In this document: piece by piece, positions 24,921-38,023 of the stretch
Layout: the number at the start of each line of letters is the position of its first letter
Numbering within the stretch: position 1 is the stretch's first letter
Made by a program: the position numbers and the translations under genes
Origin: Neelides folsomi
Taxonomy: Eukaryota; Arthropoda; Collembola; Neelipleona; Neelidae
NCBI GenBank assembly: GCA_034687125.1
Contig: JAQGBZ010000138.1
Location: 62,001-126,000 of the forward strand
DNA length: 64,000 nucleotides
Reading direction: 5' to 3'
Notes under the pieces: model-generated
What the model was told of the DNA's origin: nothing
Database searches by the model: none
Seen by the model: the letters and a program-made list of their open reading frames with translations, nothing else

Positions 24921-27900
24921 GGTAACTAGCAGCATCTAACGGAATTTTTGGACGAAATTTTAGCTCATTAGCATATGTTCGTTTGAGAAGGCAGAGAAAA
25001 AAGAGACAAAGAAAAGTAAGCAAACTAATCTGCCATCTAGTTGGCGGTGGTAGTACATGCAGTATTTGCAGATAAATTAAACTAATAGGTAATCTACTAT
25101 AGTATATTTTCGCATGTTTGTTTAAAAACAAGTTTTGCCAACTTTATCTTACATTTGTAATAATTTTCGTGTCGTGTGTTTTAATTTTATCCACTACAAT
25201 TACTATTTTTTTTTTATTATTTTTGTAAAAATAAAGTATATATGATAGTATTATGCAAATTGTTTTATTCTTAAAAATAAGTAGAAAATTCAAAAAGAAT
25301 TTTTCAAAACTTCAGACTAAAGTTGAAGTTTTTTAATGAAAAAAAGTATTCGAAAGGAAATTGATGCGACGAGTGAAAATCGAAAAGTCGCAAATTAGAA
25401 TGTGAAATTTCATTTCTTGCCTTCAAATGGAAAATTAAGTCTGACATGGAAGAATTAATCATCCTTCATTTCATTTTGATTCAAAATAGGTTCGGAATGC
25501 TGAGCATTCTCATTTAACTGAAAGTCTAACACATGGGAGAAGCGTTTCTCGTGAAGACGCTCAAAATCCTTTCTCTAATCTTCAACGCCTAATTTCCTAT
25601 GTCGATAAATTAGGTGCTCGGCTTTCAGTGCGGGAACCGTATACCTATCTATAACGTATTTACTTGAGAGGGGAACAACTTTCATCCAATTTCCATTTCT
25701 TATTCTTTCCAGTCCCTCCTCTTCTCTTTATGAGCTGATCTAAAATCAAACCTTATTCGACCTTCTCCGATAAATGAGGAAAATCTACTTTTCTGAACAA
25801 ACAACAAAACAGTCTGGCTCACAATCAAATGAGGAACTTGAACTCTTTCTATGACTGGGAGAGCGAATCTGGAGATTAACGAGCTACCCAACACGACAGG
25901 TCTTTGTTCTTTGGTTCAATTTGCAACTGCTTTGAGCAATTGTAAAAACAGATGTAAATGTAATCAAACACGTTATTTGAGGTCCATAATATAAGAGATT
26001 ATTATAACATATTTAATATTGATTATCAAAACATAAACCAAACAACATTTGGTAATATACTTATTATAAAATTAGTATAATACTTTTTACTTATGATAAA
26101 AAGTATCTACATCTCTGAGTGATACATTATTGCGAATATTTATTATTTATGTAATATAAATAAATATAAGTGTAATCTAAAATTTTATATATATATATTA
26201 TACCAGAATAATTTTATGTAATTAGTAATTGAATATTATAATATTGTTGAATAATATTTGAAATAATAAGTAATTAGTTTTGATATTATATTTACTATGC
26301 ATGAATTTGTATTTAACTTAAAAACCCTGAAATGAATAGAATTTGAATAAATTTGATAATTATTATTTACGATAATTTGAGTATCTTTAAATGCGGTTCC
26401 AATGTTATCGCTATTGGGAAAGAACTCAAACTCAAATCAACACGAACTCTGAAGAAGGCACCTAATTGGGAAATTTATGACTCAGAAGAGTTAAACTTTT
26501 CTTAACGCCCAAATTGCACGAAAAGATCCTTTAGAAAACGTTAGAGACTGTGAGAGATTCTTTCGTTGCTAATGCTCAAACAAGGAGAGAGTCGATTAAC
26601 ATGTGGATGGATGAATCCCCAGGTAGTATCTCCCGAGTAATAATAATAATTTAGGTGAAGTGCAGATGAATCTCCTGAGTCCAACTAACTGTCTGTATAG
26701 CGTACGAAACACCCTTAGCTAAACTGCTGCGATGGAATCCTGAGAATCTTTTGGAAAATATCCTTTTCCACGTACTTGTGAATCTCCTAAAAAATCGGAG
26801 AAATATATACTGAGGAGAAGAACAAAATGGATTAAAAAAGAAAAAATCATCATTTGCTTTTGCAAACGTCAGCATTATGATTATGATTATTACACTTAGA
26901 GCTTTAGAGTGAGAGTGAATAGAACCTAGTTTGGAGAACTTATGTTTATGAACTATTCTTTTCTGGATTTCTACTCCCATTATAACATACATAAGTATAT
27001 ACTATATTCTTTATTCCTCATCATTTCCCTTTTATATAGGCTATCTCATTAGAAGAGTAGTATTTTGCTTAATATTTAATTAAAAATGAATTCATTCATA
27101 ATTATTCCTTTTCGAAAAGTGAAAATCGGATTTTATATTTACTGTATCAATTCATAGGCCTGCGCCTACATAGAATAAATACAGATAAAGATATTATATA
27201 TGTAAGCAAAGGACGTAAACAATGCTTTATTTTTAATCATCATATCCTAATTGTTATACAGATATATCAAACTAACGTATGGAGTTACATTTTCGAGTTA
27301 AAATTAGAATAATATAATATATACTATATGTAGATCTGGAATGGAGAGCATATATAGTACAATACCTAGTATAGAACATCGTTTCCTTCTATATGCAATG
27401 ATCAGATATCACTTTTTACTTTCCTTTTTCAATGATGCTACCAACTTCAAATTTAGATAAGAAGGAAAATAAAGAAAGTAAGAAACGAAGGGAATCTTAT
27501 CTTCTTTTTCTTTCCTCATTTTAGCTCAAAAATCCTTTATTTGTTCATTTTCAACTGTATATTGTATTACTGGTATTCAGTATATAATTTGTAATAATGT
27601 ACCGTGTATAGTGAGTGACATGGATATGCATGTATCTGTAAGTTGTGTAGGTATATTAAATAGTATAGTATGTACACACTAACACATCTTTGATTTTACT
27701 AACTCCTGTGCGCACTGAATATTAGATATAAACCGTTTGACAGTTTTCCTTACATAGAATCATCTCATAGTAATCTGAAAATATATTTATATAGACTAAC
27801 ATTATGTACGATATTTACTGATATTTACTGATATTAACATTTACGATATACAAGAAGTATATTTTTTCTTCAATTCTGAGAAAGAGTAGCAAAGGATAAT

Positions 27901-30900
27901 CTGGAAACGCATCAAGTTACAGGATTTAAGAATTCATTTTCATTAAGGGTGAGGTAAGATTGAGGGCTGAATAAACTGTTGGCCCGAGGATTCATTTCAT
28001 CTACATAGTTGCTGAAACTAGGGGAAAATTAAACTCACCGCAAGGCGCAAAGAGAAAGGGGAGAGAGAGCAATGAAAATGGAAATTCAGTCGTTAATACA
28101 GAAAAAGAGAAAAATCATATTCAAATGAGATTCTTTTTGTCGAATCCGTAGGTTCATTTTATAAATATAAATGTAGCCGTTCGTTTCCTACCATATGCTT
28201 ATTTTTATGAATATGAATACACGTGGATTTACATCTGCTTCGAGCAGAATATAAAATAAATACGACTCTTGGCACATACTTGAAAGTCTCAATTATGCTC
28301 TTCGTTTCTCCCCTCTTTCACTCTTCCTCAACTCGAAATTCTGGGTCCATATTACATTTGTGTACATTTAAACCTCTCATGGATGTTGCGAGCCGATGGA
28401 GAAGACGCCTTCAACTCTCTTTTTTAAAAGAGTTCAAAGAAGACGAAAAGAAAAATTCTTCAGGCAGCAGGTATTGTAGCATCTCATAGAATTCCCTTAT
28501 ATTCTTCCCATTTCCATACTTGCATACTTTGAATTTATACTTGAGAAACGAACAATGTACAGAATGCCAAATGAGATGTCATGTCAATGTTATCCTTTCT
28601 GCGAGCCTGCTTTTTTTCCACTCTTTTTCAGAACTCCTTTTCTTAACCTTACGAGCCTGACTTCTCCACGCGATGTTAAATGAAAGTTAAGTGTTTTTAT
28701 ATCTACAAAAGAGGTTTTATCAAAAACGAAATGTCTTTTTAAAATACCGTTTTAGGGCTTTGGGATGTCTCAACAAAATAACAAGGTAATCCACGTGCAA
28801 ACTTTAATAAAAAATGGAATTAGGATTTGAACGAATTTTACTGCTGTTTCTTTCTCCATTGTTCAAAGAAGTAAAGATGGCGTGTCGCGGAAGACAAGTT
28901 CCCATTAGGACAATTTGTGGATTCAAGGGCTTTAATAAAGTGGATGAATCAAGGTAATAATAGTACCTACCAGGGTTCAAACTACTTCTGCTGAGTGGAG
29001 AGGATGCAGGAAAAACCTCCTTCACTAAATTATTTCCAGATAAATTACCTTCCATTATTACATTAGAGAGATGGAAAAGAGGAATTCTTTCTCTTATAAG
29101 GGGACCTGGAGAAAGCAAATCCTGTAGGTGTTGAAGAGTGGAACATTCCAACTCTCTCTAATTTCCTACATTTCCACTCTACTTCGGATGCATTTGTACC
29201 TCATCACCTCCTTAATGGGATCTTTATTTCTTGCTAATGTTCAAAATTTAGAGATCTGAGAGCATCCCACTCTGAAATTCCAAGTTAGAGATGAAAACTT
29301 TCAAATACGATTCTTTAAAGTTTAAAAATTGCCAATCTTTAAATATGAATATTAAAAGAAATATGCAAACATTAAATCTTATGTGATTAAACCATAATAT
29401 GTAATTATGCTGAATCTTAAACTAACTAATAATTTATTGAATATTTTTACACAGAGGTAATTAAATGTGTAAAGACTAAATAAATATAATAAAACAATTA
29501 ATATTCTAACTATGCTTATTCTGCATACGATTGGACTTTTTAATACATGTTGGTATTGTATAATTTAATTAATTTACAATGTACTAATATACCTATTTTT
29601 GTAGTAACCATATATTTGATATTATTGTATCATACTTACATACTTACCATAAATTTATTAATATGATACAAATGTGTACCATATATGTATTTATATGGTA
29701 TACAATTACTAATACCAACCTTGGGTATGGTATGCGGGAAGTGCTACTACCTTTGATGACTCTTTATTAAAGTGTTTTTTCTTTTAGTAGACACATGAAA
29801 GAGTTACAATAAGCAAGTATTTACATTCATTATGGATATGCCTTCTTGCGTGAACATTTTGTAGTCATCCTGCTTAATTTTCCTATAGGCATTCTGCACA
29901 TCATGCATGGTTTATGATTTCATGAATATCTACATTAATAATATTGAATGTGTGCGCAATGAAGTTCATCGCTCGTTTAATAATCATTCAATCTACAAGA
30001 AGAGGGATTACTCGGTTAACTTAATTAGATTGGCAAACAGAATAAATATGAAAACTAATAAAGACTCTTTCTTTTGATATCATTACTATATATTGTATTG
30101 GTAGGTATTAACTATTTTCAAATACAATCATTCATTGGTATAAGTAATAAGTATACATATCAGTTTTACTACCAATAATTCTGGATCAACTCAAACTAGC
30201 TACAGTTCTGTCTTCTGAGTATGTAAATTGGTTGGTACATAAGAAGTAATTTAAATAAAACAATCAAATCCAATTACACTTTCATGAAAATCATTGTAAA
30301 ATTGAAAATGTTGTGGCAAATTGTTAATTTAATCAACTCTAATTAAAGTACAAAATTGGTTGAAAGGACAAAAGTTTGAGTTATATTTTAAAAGAGAACC
30401 CACATAATGCGTTGTTCGTGTGAAAGTATAAAAAGAATTGGTCCAGCAAGTTGTCTCGAACAACTTACCCATATAAAAGTACACAATTTCTAATTCTAAC
30501 TTGGAAGATTGTGAATCTCTTGATGCTGAGGGAGTAACTTTCCTATCTTTTGGGAAAAAACTAAAGTCGATGCTCGACAGTTGTGTTCATCACAATTTCT
30601 CAGGCCATAGAACAAACCAAGTTTTTGGCCAAGCAGCAGAAATCTTGGTTCGTTTCTTTCACTTTACGATTCCTTGTGTATTTCCTCCCCCATGGATCTT
30701 TAGGAATCTAAAAAATGGGAAAGTGGAGAAAGAACTTTTAAGGGAAAAAGAAAGAAAAATCGGGAGCCGAGTTAAGCAAAGCAAATTCTGAAGAGAAGTC
30801 CCACTTACGAGATCAATTTACTTCCTACCTGATCAGCATCGCTAAAGACGGAAACCATTCTGTGTAAGACCACGAGTCAAACCCTTTTGAGAATAAATGC

Positions 30901-32021
30901 ATGAAGGTATGTACTATATAAATGAATAGATAAATCTCTTCATCTCTGCTGGATAAAAGTTCACACTTGAACTGAAGTTGAAAAAATATGTAGCATAATA
31001 TTTACTATACATATAATCTTGTTATCCAAGCTCGTCTAAATTTTATATTCCAATAAACAATAATACTTGGAATAAGACATCCAAATCAAGATGTTTAATT
31101 TAGTCATTAAATAACAAATAATTATCAAATTATATTATAAACTTTAATTCTATTGTATTAATAACTTCTCTATTTCAGTATTGATAATAGAAAAGCAAGT
31201 ACAGATAGTAAATGAATTAGCTCAAGAGGATCGACCCTCCAAAATCAACTTGGAAATTCATGAAATTTTGATTAGGCGAGGAGAATGGTAGAAGTAAGAG
31301 TTAAATACTATGAATTCAGGTATCAAAATGCCTAACAGGGTATGTGGACTTTGCAAAAGATAAATTTTGCTCAATTTTTTTTAAAAATTTGCTTAATCTT
31401 CATTTGATTTTTAGAATTTGAAATCACTATAATTGATAAAATTAATAATAATTTCACTGTAGAATTCAATTTTATTTTTAGCTTACTTTAGTGTAGAAGA
31501 ACATATTATACTTGCTATATTTATGTATAAATATGGTAAAGGGAGAGTAATGGGTTTCAAAAGTAATATGAAACAGAAACATGTCCATACCTCCATGAAT
31601 TTACATATTCATCCAACGGCGGATAGACCAAATGAAGACATGATGACGGTGGAAGTCCGTCAATTTTCCCCTCTTCACAAACCACTTTGTGTCCCAGGGG
31701 AAAATTATGCGGGTAGGGAATGGGAGAAACTAGAGAAGGGATTGATAATTTCGCAGAAGAACAATGTCCACAAACTGTCAGTTTCCACAATCAACCATGT
31801 GGATCCCTTCCATGTGCGTCCCTCGAATCTCTTAACTGAACTCCCACTTTCCCCTCAACCCTTGCAACTGCAACTGTAAACTCCAACTGTGTAAATGTAA
31901 AGTCGAGATTTGTAATTTGTGTAGTTTGACTTTTAAAGTTTTAATCCAACAAGGGATGAAAAAACAGAGAATGTAATTGATTGAGGTAAAGGTTGATTCA
32001 CTTTCATGTTTCCCTTCGCAG

Positions 32022-32105
32022 GGGTGTCTGATGTGAGAGTCGAGGAAAGTCCTATTGGACTGCCACGAACCATCTCACCACGACGAAGGAAATCCTTCAG
32101 TACAC
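32022..32105 (+). other. Isolated exon-like segment on the opposite strand
   Basis: An 84-bp GC-richer segment has a polypyrimidine tract and CAG acceptor (TTTCCCTTCGCAG ending 32021) before it and a GTTAGTGAG donor after it. Only one frame is open (phase 2 in, phase 1 out). It reads VSDVRVEESPIGLPRTISPR, then RRKSFST, ending in a basic, serine-containing stretch that looks like a kinase-site linker. No partner exon is recognised on this strand, so this is a candidate only. Confidence 0.25.
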
Positions 32106-32184
32106 GTTAGTGAGTGAGTGAAAAGAGTACGGCTTTCATGCGCAATGCTTTCTCCCCAACTTCGTCCCTTCCTTTTGACCCAAG

Positions 32185-32216
32185 TTGTGTGTGTGTGGAT
32201 GTGTGTGGATGTGTTA
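32185..32216. repeat. GT-rich imperfect microsatellite
   Basis: TTGTGTGTGTGTGGATGTGT followed by GTGGATGTG. GT runs alternate with GGAT. Confidence 0.85.
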
Positions 32217-33502
32217 CTTTCCTATTATTCCCCTCACCGGTGGCCCATAATGAAAAATATGAAATTGAGTAGGAGAAACTCATTGGGAGTCGTTCTTTAA
32301 CACTTTTTTTGCCCTGGTTCTATTCCTCCAAGGCATGTATTATGGATGAAAAAGAAGAGTCTAGGAATTTTTATCTCACTCGATTGATCCCAAAAGTATT
32401 TGCAACTGGACAAGATTGCGCCTTCAAATACATTTTCCACCAAATTATTTAGAATATGAGACAATTTTGTTCAATGCCAAATCAACCTTGATGAATCATG
32501 GATTAATATATCATTTGCATTCCGAAACTTCCTTTAGTTGACCTTCATCCAATTTTCGCAAAACTTTATCAAGCATGGATCTTTGAACGAATCGTACATT
32601 AAATGTATGTACTATGTAGGCATACATAAATATGCTTTAATTCATATCATACATACACATAAGTAATATGTATCCTATTACATACAACGTCGACACTTGG
32701 TGTTAATTTCACTCTCGAGTGTAATTTAGAATTTAACTTTACTAACTCAGAAACCCGATAAAGTTTTTACGTTGGTCTTAATCAATTTTGTCACAAAATT
32801 GTATTGATTTGAACTTATTATATTAAGGTATACTATAATACAAACTTTTTATAAAATTAATGTTTTATTGTAAGAATGAAAAGTAATTGAAAAGTATAGA
32901 AAAGAATATTTTGAAAGAAAAGAACAAAATAATTAATACATAAAACAATGATTTAAGTTAATTGCAATTAGGTAATATAAAATAAGTAAACCAATTAAAT
33001 ACAGCTATTTAATTCAAAACTTAATGTAATAAATATTTTTATATTTAATGTATGAAATTGTTTATGTAAACGGAGAAAGATTCCATTTCGTTGATACGCA
33101 TTCTATTCATTTAAGATGCAGAATCTCATTTGATCTGAGAAAAAGTGAATTATTCAATACGAGACTGAATCTATAGTATTGATCGCATTTCCAGGAAGTC
33201 TCGTTGGAACAAATTAGATTACCTTTGTCACCCTAGTCTTGATTAGATTGTTTAGAAAAGTGGGAAACATAAGTCCAAAGAAATGCTAATGTAGATCATT
33301 CCATTTTATCACTTTCTCCTTTCTCATCACTTTTCTTTTATTCTTAATTTCTAATTTATTAAAATGTTAAAGAATGCTAATTTGTAAAATTTGCATTCGC
33401 ATCATGATTATTAAATAATATAAAACTTTATAAATTAAAGCAACATATCAGCATTGGTCAATAATTAAATGGGTGTATCACCTTGAGATGCGTACTCCCC
33501 AA

Positions 33503-33576
33503 CGGCGAATGAATTGAGAAAATCCTTGGTTTGACTACCTTCCTTTCCTTCCTTAATTTTCTCAATTCATTCGCCG
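33503..33576. repeat. Perfect 21-bp stem hairpin
   Basis: The arms CGGCGAATGAATTGAGAAAA(T) and (A)TTTTCTCAATTCATTCGCCG are exact complements separated by 32 nt. The outer flanks TACTCCCC and GGAGGAGTA also pair partly. See findings. Confidence 0.85.
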
Positions 33577-34162
33577 CGGAGGAGTAAACTACTAATATAA
33601 ATTGTTGATATAATCCATAATGAAATAATAAAGTTTCTTATACAAATTAATTAAATTGTTTCATTAAGATGCATAAATCACAATGAACTGAACAGTAGTT
33701 CATTTCATTAATATTATTTATGAATGTTAAATATACTAATTTGGCGGGAAACTTTAAGTTTATTGTTTCCTCCTCAAAACACCGTAGATAGTCGAAACTC
33801 GAAACCATCCAGGATTTGATTATAAACTTACTCTTAAATTAAATTGCGCTTTGCATGCGATGCGACTAATTATTACACATACTTGTATTGTACATTCTCA
33901 GCTAACTTTAAGAGTTTAAAGGAGAAATATGTAAGAGAAAGCAATCAATTTGGTTTAAGATTACAATCTAATGTTTTACAATGGTCTATGCCAGCAATTA
34001 AAATCGTAAAGGAAATCAGATATTTGTAATGTATTTAGTCGATAAATTATATATTAAAAGTAAATAACATTAAATAGGATTATAGGATACATTAGAAACA
34101 CATTGTAAACACACAAATAAACTCGCTATTGATAGCGAGTAAAGAAATTGTCCGCGCAGCAT

Positions 34163-34343
34163 ACCATCATTGGCTGACCTTTTTTTATTTCCAAAATTTA
34201 CAATGTTTCCTCGAAGATAAAAATTGTAATTAACTATTAGTTCTATAGAAATCTATAGAGATTAATATTGTTTTCTAATTGCTTCATAAAGGAGAAAACA
34301 TGGTAAAATGTTGATTTTTAAAAAGGTCAGCTAATGTTATGGT
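34163..34343. mobile_element. Short foldback element (MITE-like)
   Basis: The left end ACCATCATTGGCTGACCTTT and the reverse complement of the right end (ACCATAACATTAGCTGACCT then TTTT) pair over about 22 bp with a two-base offset. The 180-bp unit is AT-rich and non-coding. Confidence 0.6.
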
Positions 34344-35108
34344 GCTCAGACAATAAATAGGCGAGAGATAGACTGGAAAGGGCCACTAGGCTTACCCGGC
34401 TGTGATGGTAACATCACAATCTCACCAATATAAATACTGGTATATTCTGATTGAGTTTATACTGAATGAATTATTTAAATAATTTAGGACTCCTATTTTA
34501 TTATGACTCAATAAAATTTTTTATCATAATATATGTGCAGAAGAATACTATATTTCATTTGTTGTATCTTTTATGTTTGTAAATATCGCCTTCTGGTTTA
34601 ACAAAATATTTTATTCTCTAGTGTCCGTGTAAGAAAAGTAGCTTAAAGTGAATGAGTCCGTCATGCAAAGAGAAGGGAGGCCACGCAATGGCCTTTCTTA
34701 AAGTATTTCTCTATGTACATTTCATGCTATGTCAATGTCATGTCATGTCAATCAAATGCAACCCAAACAGCAGCCAACGTTTTAATGTGTCTGACAGAAA
34801 GGTCATTTTCTTCCGACTTTCCTCTCCATTCATAATCATAAAGGGGAATAATAGCCTACTTCAGTCCACTCCATTTTCTTTAAACTAACGATAAGATGAA
34901 ATCGATTTTAGAACATAACTCTTTATTCTCTTTCAGAGCACGAAGTGTCTTTAAAGGATTCCTTCACCCTTTCACACTAACTAAATTCCATACCCATTTC
35001 CGATAATACCAATGGCTAAACCTCAAGAGCTTCTTTATTACTCAAGGCGATTTCTTGTCTGTATGATTTTTACAAATATTTATTATATTACATAAAAAAT
35101 ATACACTT

Positions 35109-35517
35109 GTCATTGGCCGAAAGATATCCCGGGACATATTTAAATTTTTCGACCCTTACCCCCGGATATCTTTCGGGTCCCGGATATCTTAAAATAAATT
35201 TACAAAAATGGAATAAAAATTCCCTTTTCTCCTCCGGAAGTACCAAGCTTTTTGCCCTTGTTAATTAAAATGATATGCAATTCGATTTAAACGACATTTT
35301 TAAACATTTTATTTTTAATTTTAATATAAAATCAACAGTAAATTCCTTTTTGGGCATTTTAAATATAAATATTTAAAGGAAAATGTGATAAAAACGTGTA
35401 CTATACGTTGTATATTATGCGCTTTTGCTATTAACATACAATATGTACCCGGGTACATGGACATCTTTTGGGACCCGGATATCTGCTTCACCCCCCGTAT
35501 ATTTTTCGGCCAATGAC
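35109..35517. mobile_element. Foldback element with GATATC/CCCGGG motif arrays
   Basis: The left end GTCATTGGCCGAAAGATATC and the right end in reverse complement, GTCATTGGCCGAAAAATATA, define a 409-bp inverted-repeat unit. Immediately inside both ends are repeated CCCGGATATC and TTTCGGGTCCCGG words in both orientations. A related layout occurs at 56.99-57.53 kb. Confidence 0.75.
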
Positions 35518-35559
35518 GGTACATAAAATCAGGAAAATTATATATTTACATACATACTA

Positions 35560-37254
35560 TACCTCGTTTCATTTAGCAATGTCCCGCAGTTTTGAATTTC
35601 ACAGAAAAATTTCCGTTATCAAAATATGATTATGTTACGTTTCATGGTAGTTTATTAATTAATTATTTATTAAAGCTTCTTTTATACAAATATTATATGC
35701 ACTTTAAATTTATATTACTAATTGCAATAATATCAAAATTCGCACAATATGTGTAGTTAAGATATCAAGTATAGCAGTAATTATAATTATCAAAAGTAGA
35801 TAATGTTCATTCTGACTTTGAATCTATACTAGTGGACGAATCAGTGGAAAAATTAATGATATCTTCGAGCAAATTGTCAAGTTCCCAGTATGCAACATTT
35901 TTAAATTTTCCGATATCAATTCCAATGAAATTTTGATCAATAGCATTTTTTCAGTCTTGAGCTGTAACGAGATCACATCCAAAATATTTAATTATCTCCG
36001 TAACCGTTTGTTTGAAATCCCGCTTGGCCACGTAACCTTTTACTTGTGCCCAAATGAGTTCGATTGAATTAAAAATACAGTGGTAAGGAGGGAATCTTAA
36101 TATTGCATGTCCATTTTGTTCAGTAATTTCATTAATTTCGTACCGAATATGGTGTTCTTTGTTAGCTTTGATAATCTTGTAAAGTTCTGGTTTAATTGCA
36201 TTTTCCGGAAAGGCAATATTCTTCGAAGTTAACCAAGAAATCATATACATTTTTTGCAATTTGATGTGGAAATTTTGTTGATTCTAAAAAATATAAATAA
36301 TTTTATTAAGCTATTAAAAATATGAAAGATATTTATTAAAACGTTTATGCTTTTTTAATAAATAATTAAATCTTAAAAAATTCAAATCACATAATTACCT
36401 TTTGAGAATGTTAAGGCCATAATAATTAATACTGCCATAATAATGTTATTATCCATTATTATGGCAGTATTTAGTTTAAGCTTCGGCAAGAACTTTGTAC
36501 CGAAATCCAAGTTTTCTCAGTATTCTCTAAAGTGAAAATCTTGAGCAATTCCTTTCTTGAAATTCTGGTATTTTTGTATTTATTTCGGGTAAGAGATTGT
36601 CAAGTGTGGGAAATATTTCTAAATCAAATGATTAATTTATATTTAATTAAAGAAATTGAATGCAAATATAATTACTTTGGCTGAATTTATCGTAGACAAT
36701 TCGCCTAATCACATCAGCTGTGAAAGTGTCAATTTCTTTCCTTTCATTTCCGTTTTCCTTATTTTAATTTTTCTCTTGAACTCTTTTTTTGCATGGCACA
36801 GTACGCCGGTGAAATCCAGTGAGCAAAGCAGTTAGCTCGGTAAACTAAAATTCCAAACTATTTTTTGATCAATCTTCAAAGATTCGAGCACTTTGTATAC
36901 ATTGTCAATCATACAATCTTCTTCATGTGTCAAATGAACTTTTCTTATTTTAACTATTAAATTATCTTAACATCTATATTTATTAATATTATAACTGAAT
37001 TAACAACTGTATTAAAATTATATGTTCTGAATAATTAGAATATTCAATTTAATTAAGTAAAGAAATATGAAAATATTGAAAATTATTGAAAATTATTTAA
37101 TTGTAAGAGATTATTGAATTTCAAAAATGTTTAAGTTTCAATTTCATTATTTAACGTTATGTTAAAATACTATAATAAAATGTAACATAATCATGTTTTG
37201 GAAATTTTTCTGCGAAATTCAAAGCTGAGGGACATTGCTAAATGAAACGAGGTA
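35560..37254 (-). mobile_element. 1.7-kb DNA transposon with 80-bp terminal repeats and a gutted DDE transposase
   Basis: TACCTCGTTTCATTTAGCAA at the left and its inverted copy at the right continue for about 80 bp each and are bordered by TA, so the ends of this copy are intact. Within, on the minus strand, are decayed pieces of a transposase in order: a charged first exon (KIRKVHLTHEEDCMIDNVYK, about 36930-36865), a helix-turn-helix-like FTELTALLTGFHRRTV (36840-36790), IFPTLDNLLPEINTKI (36605-36550), RILRKLGFRYK (36530-36500), and a C-terminal exon from 36283 to 35951. That last exon reads ISWLTSKNIAFPE... and RFPPYHCIFNSIELIWAQVK, carrying the third catalytic acid (E). The stretch with the first and second catalytic Asp is deleted or scrambled around 36.42-36.50 kb. 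Compare the copy at 43.2-44.5 kb. Confidence 0.9.
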
Positions 37255-37275
37255 TAATATATGGACAACCGAAGG

Positions 37276-38023
37276 AAAAACGATTAATCTCAAAAACATT
37301 TTTAATTTAATCGTTACTAATGAATTTAAATTAATCATAAACAGCACATATTTCTATTGTGAAGATAATCAAAGTAATATAACAAATAAGAGGGGCCATA
37401 TGAGAGAATGCTATAAGGGTTGATTATAAACGTCGCTAATTACTTTGTTCATCGTTCGTTGTTTAAAGTTGGATTTACTCAAATCCTCATTTTACAAATA
37501 TTTTACTCTTTTCATATTAATACTTGGAATTGGAATACGAATTGGAACACTCATGTTGTACAAAACAATGGATTATCTTTCTTTGACATTGAACTACCAA
37601 GAATGTACAGTGAGAATTTAAAAGTTCCAGCTTCTCTCATTGCTAATTTGAAAAAGCTTTCTGATTTGATTCCCCACGAAAAGAGAGGATTTTGGAAAAA
37701 TCTTGACCCTCAATTGAACGACGCGTTTAATAATTATAGTTAATTTGCACTGGGAACAAGCGCGAGTTTTAATCGAATTATTTAAAATGCTTAAGCGGGG
37801 CTTATATGGTAACGTGCACAAGCGTTACCTGAACCCCACATATGCATATTTAAGCGGTTAGTTCAAACTCACGCGTGTTCGGAGCTCGAATCTACTATAG
37901 TTAAAAACGTTCCTCCATACATAACATTATTATAATTTGAATTCATCACTTATAATTTCAAAATTAAAAATGACGTTACTAACGCTTAAACTAAAATTAT
38001 TTTTTTTGAGATTAATCGTTTTT
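37276..38023 (+). mobile_element. Unclassified inverted-repeat element with a 107-codon relic frame
   Basis: AAAAACGATTAATCTCAAAA at the left and its exact inverted copy at 38003-38023 bound about 750 bp, starting only some 20 bp beyond the previous transposon. Inside, an open frame (about 37420-37743) ends in ASLIANLKKLSDLIPHEKRG then FWKNLDPQ. It has no homology I recognise but looks like the tail of a former transposon protein. The outermost termini beyond the paired blocks diverge (GAAGG versus GAGGGC). Confidence 0.55.

Noticed and set aside
30501-30791. Plus-strand frame of 96 codons.
   Set aside because: It begins at a non-ATG codon, has no domain, and shows no convincing splice sites.
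31523-31879. Plus-strand ATG frame of 118 codons upstream of the exon-like segment at 32022.
   Set aside because: It has no recognised domain or signal, is partly open on the other strand as well, and ends in a plain stop with no link to the segment downstream.
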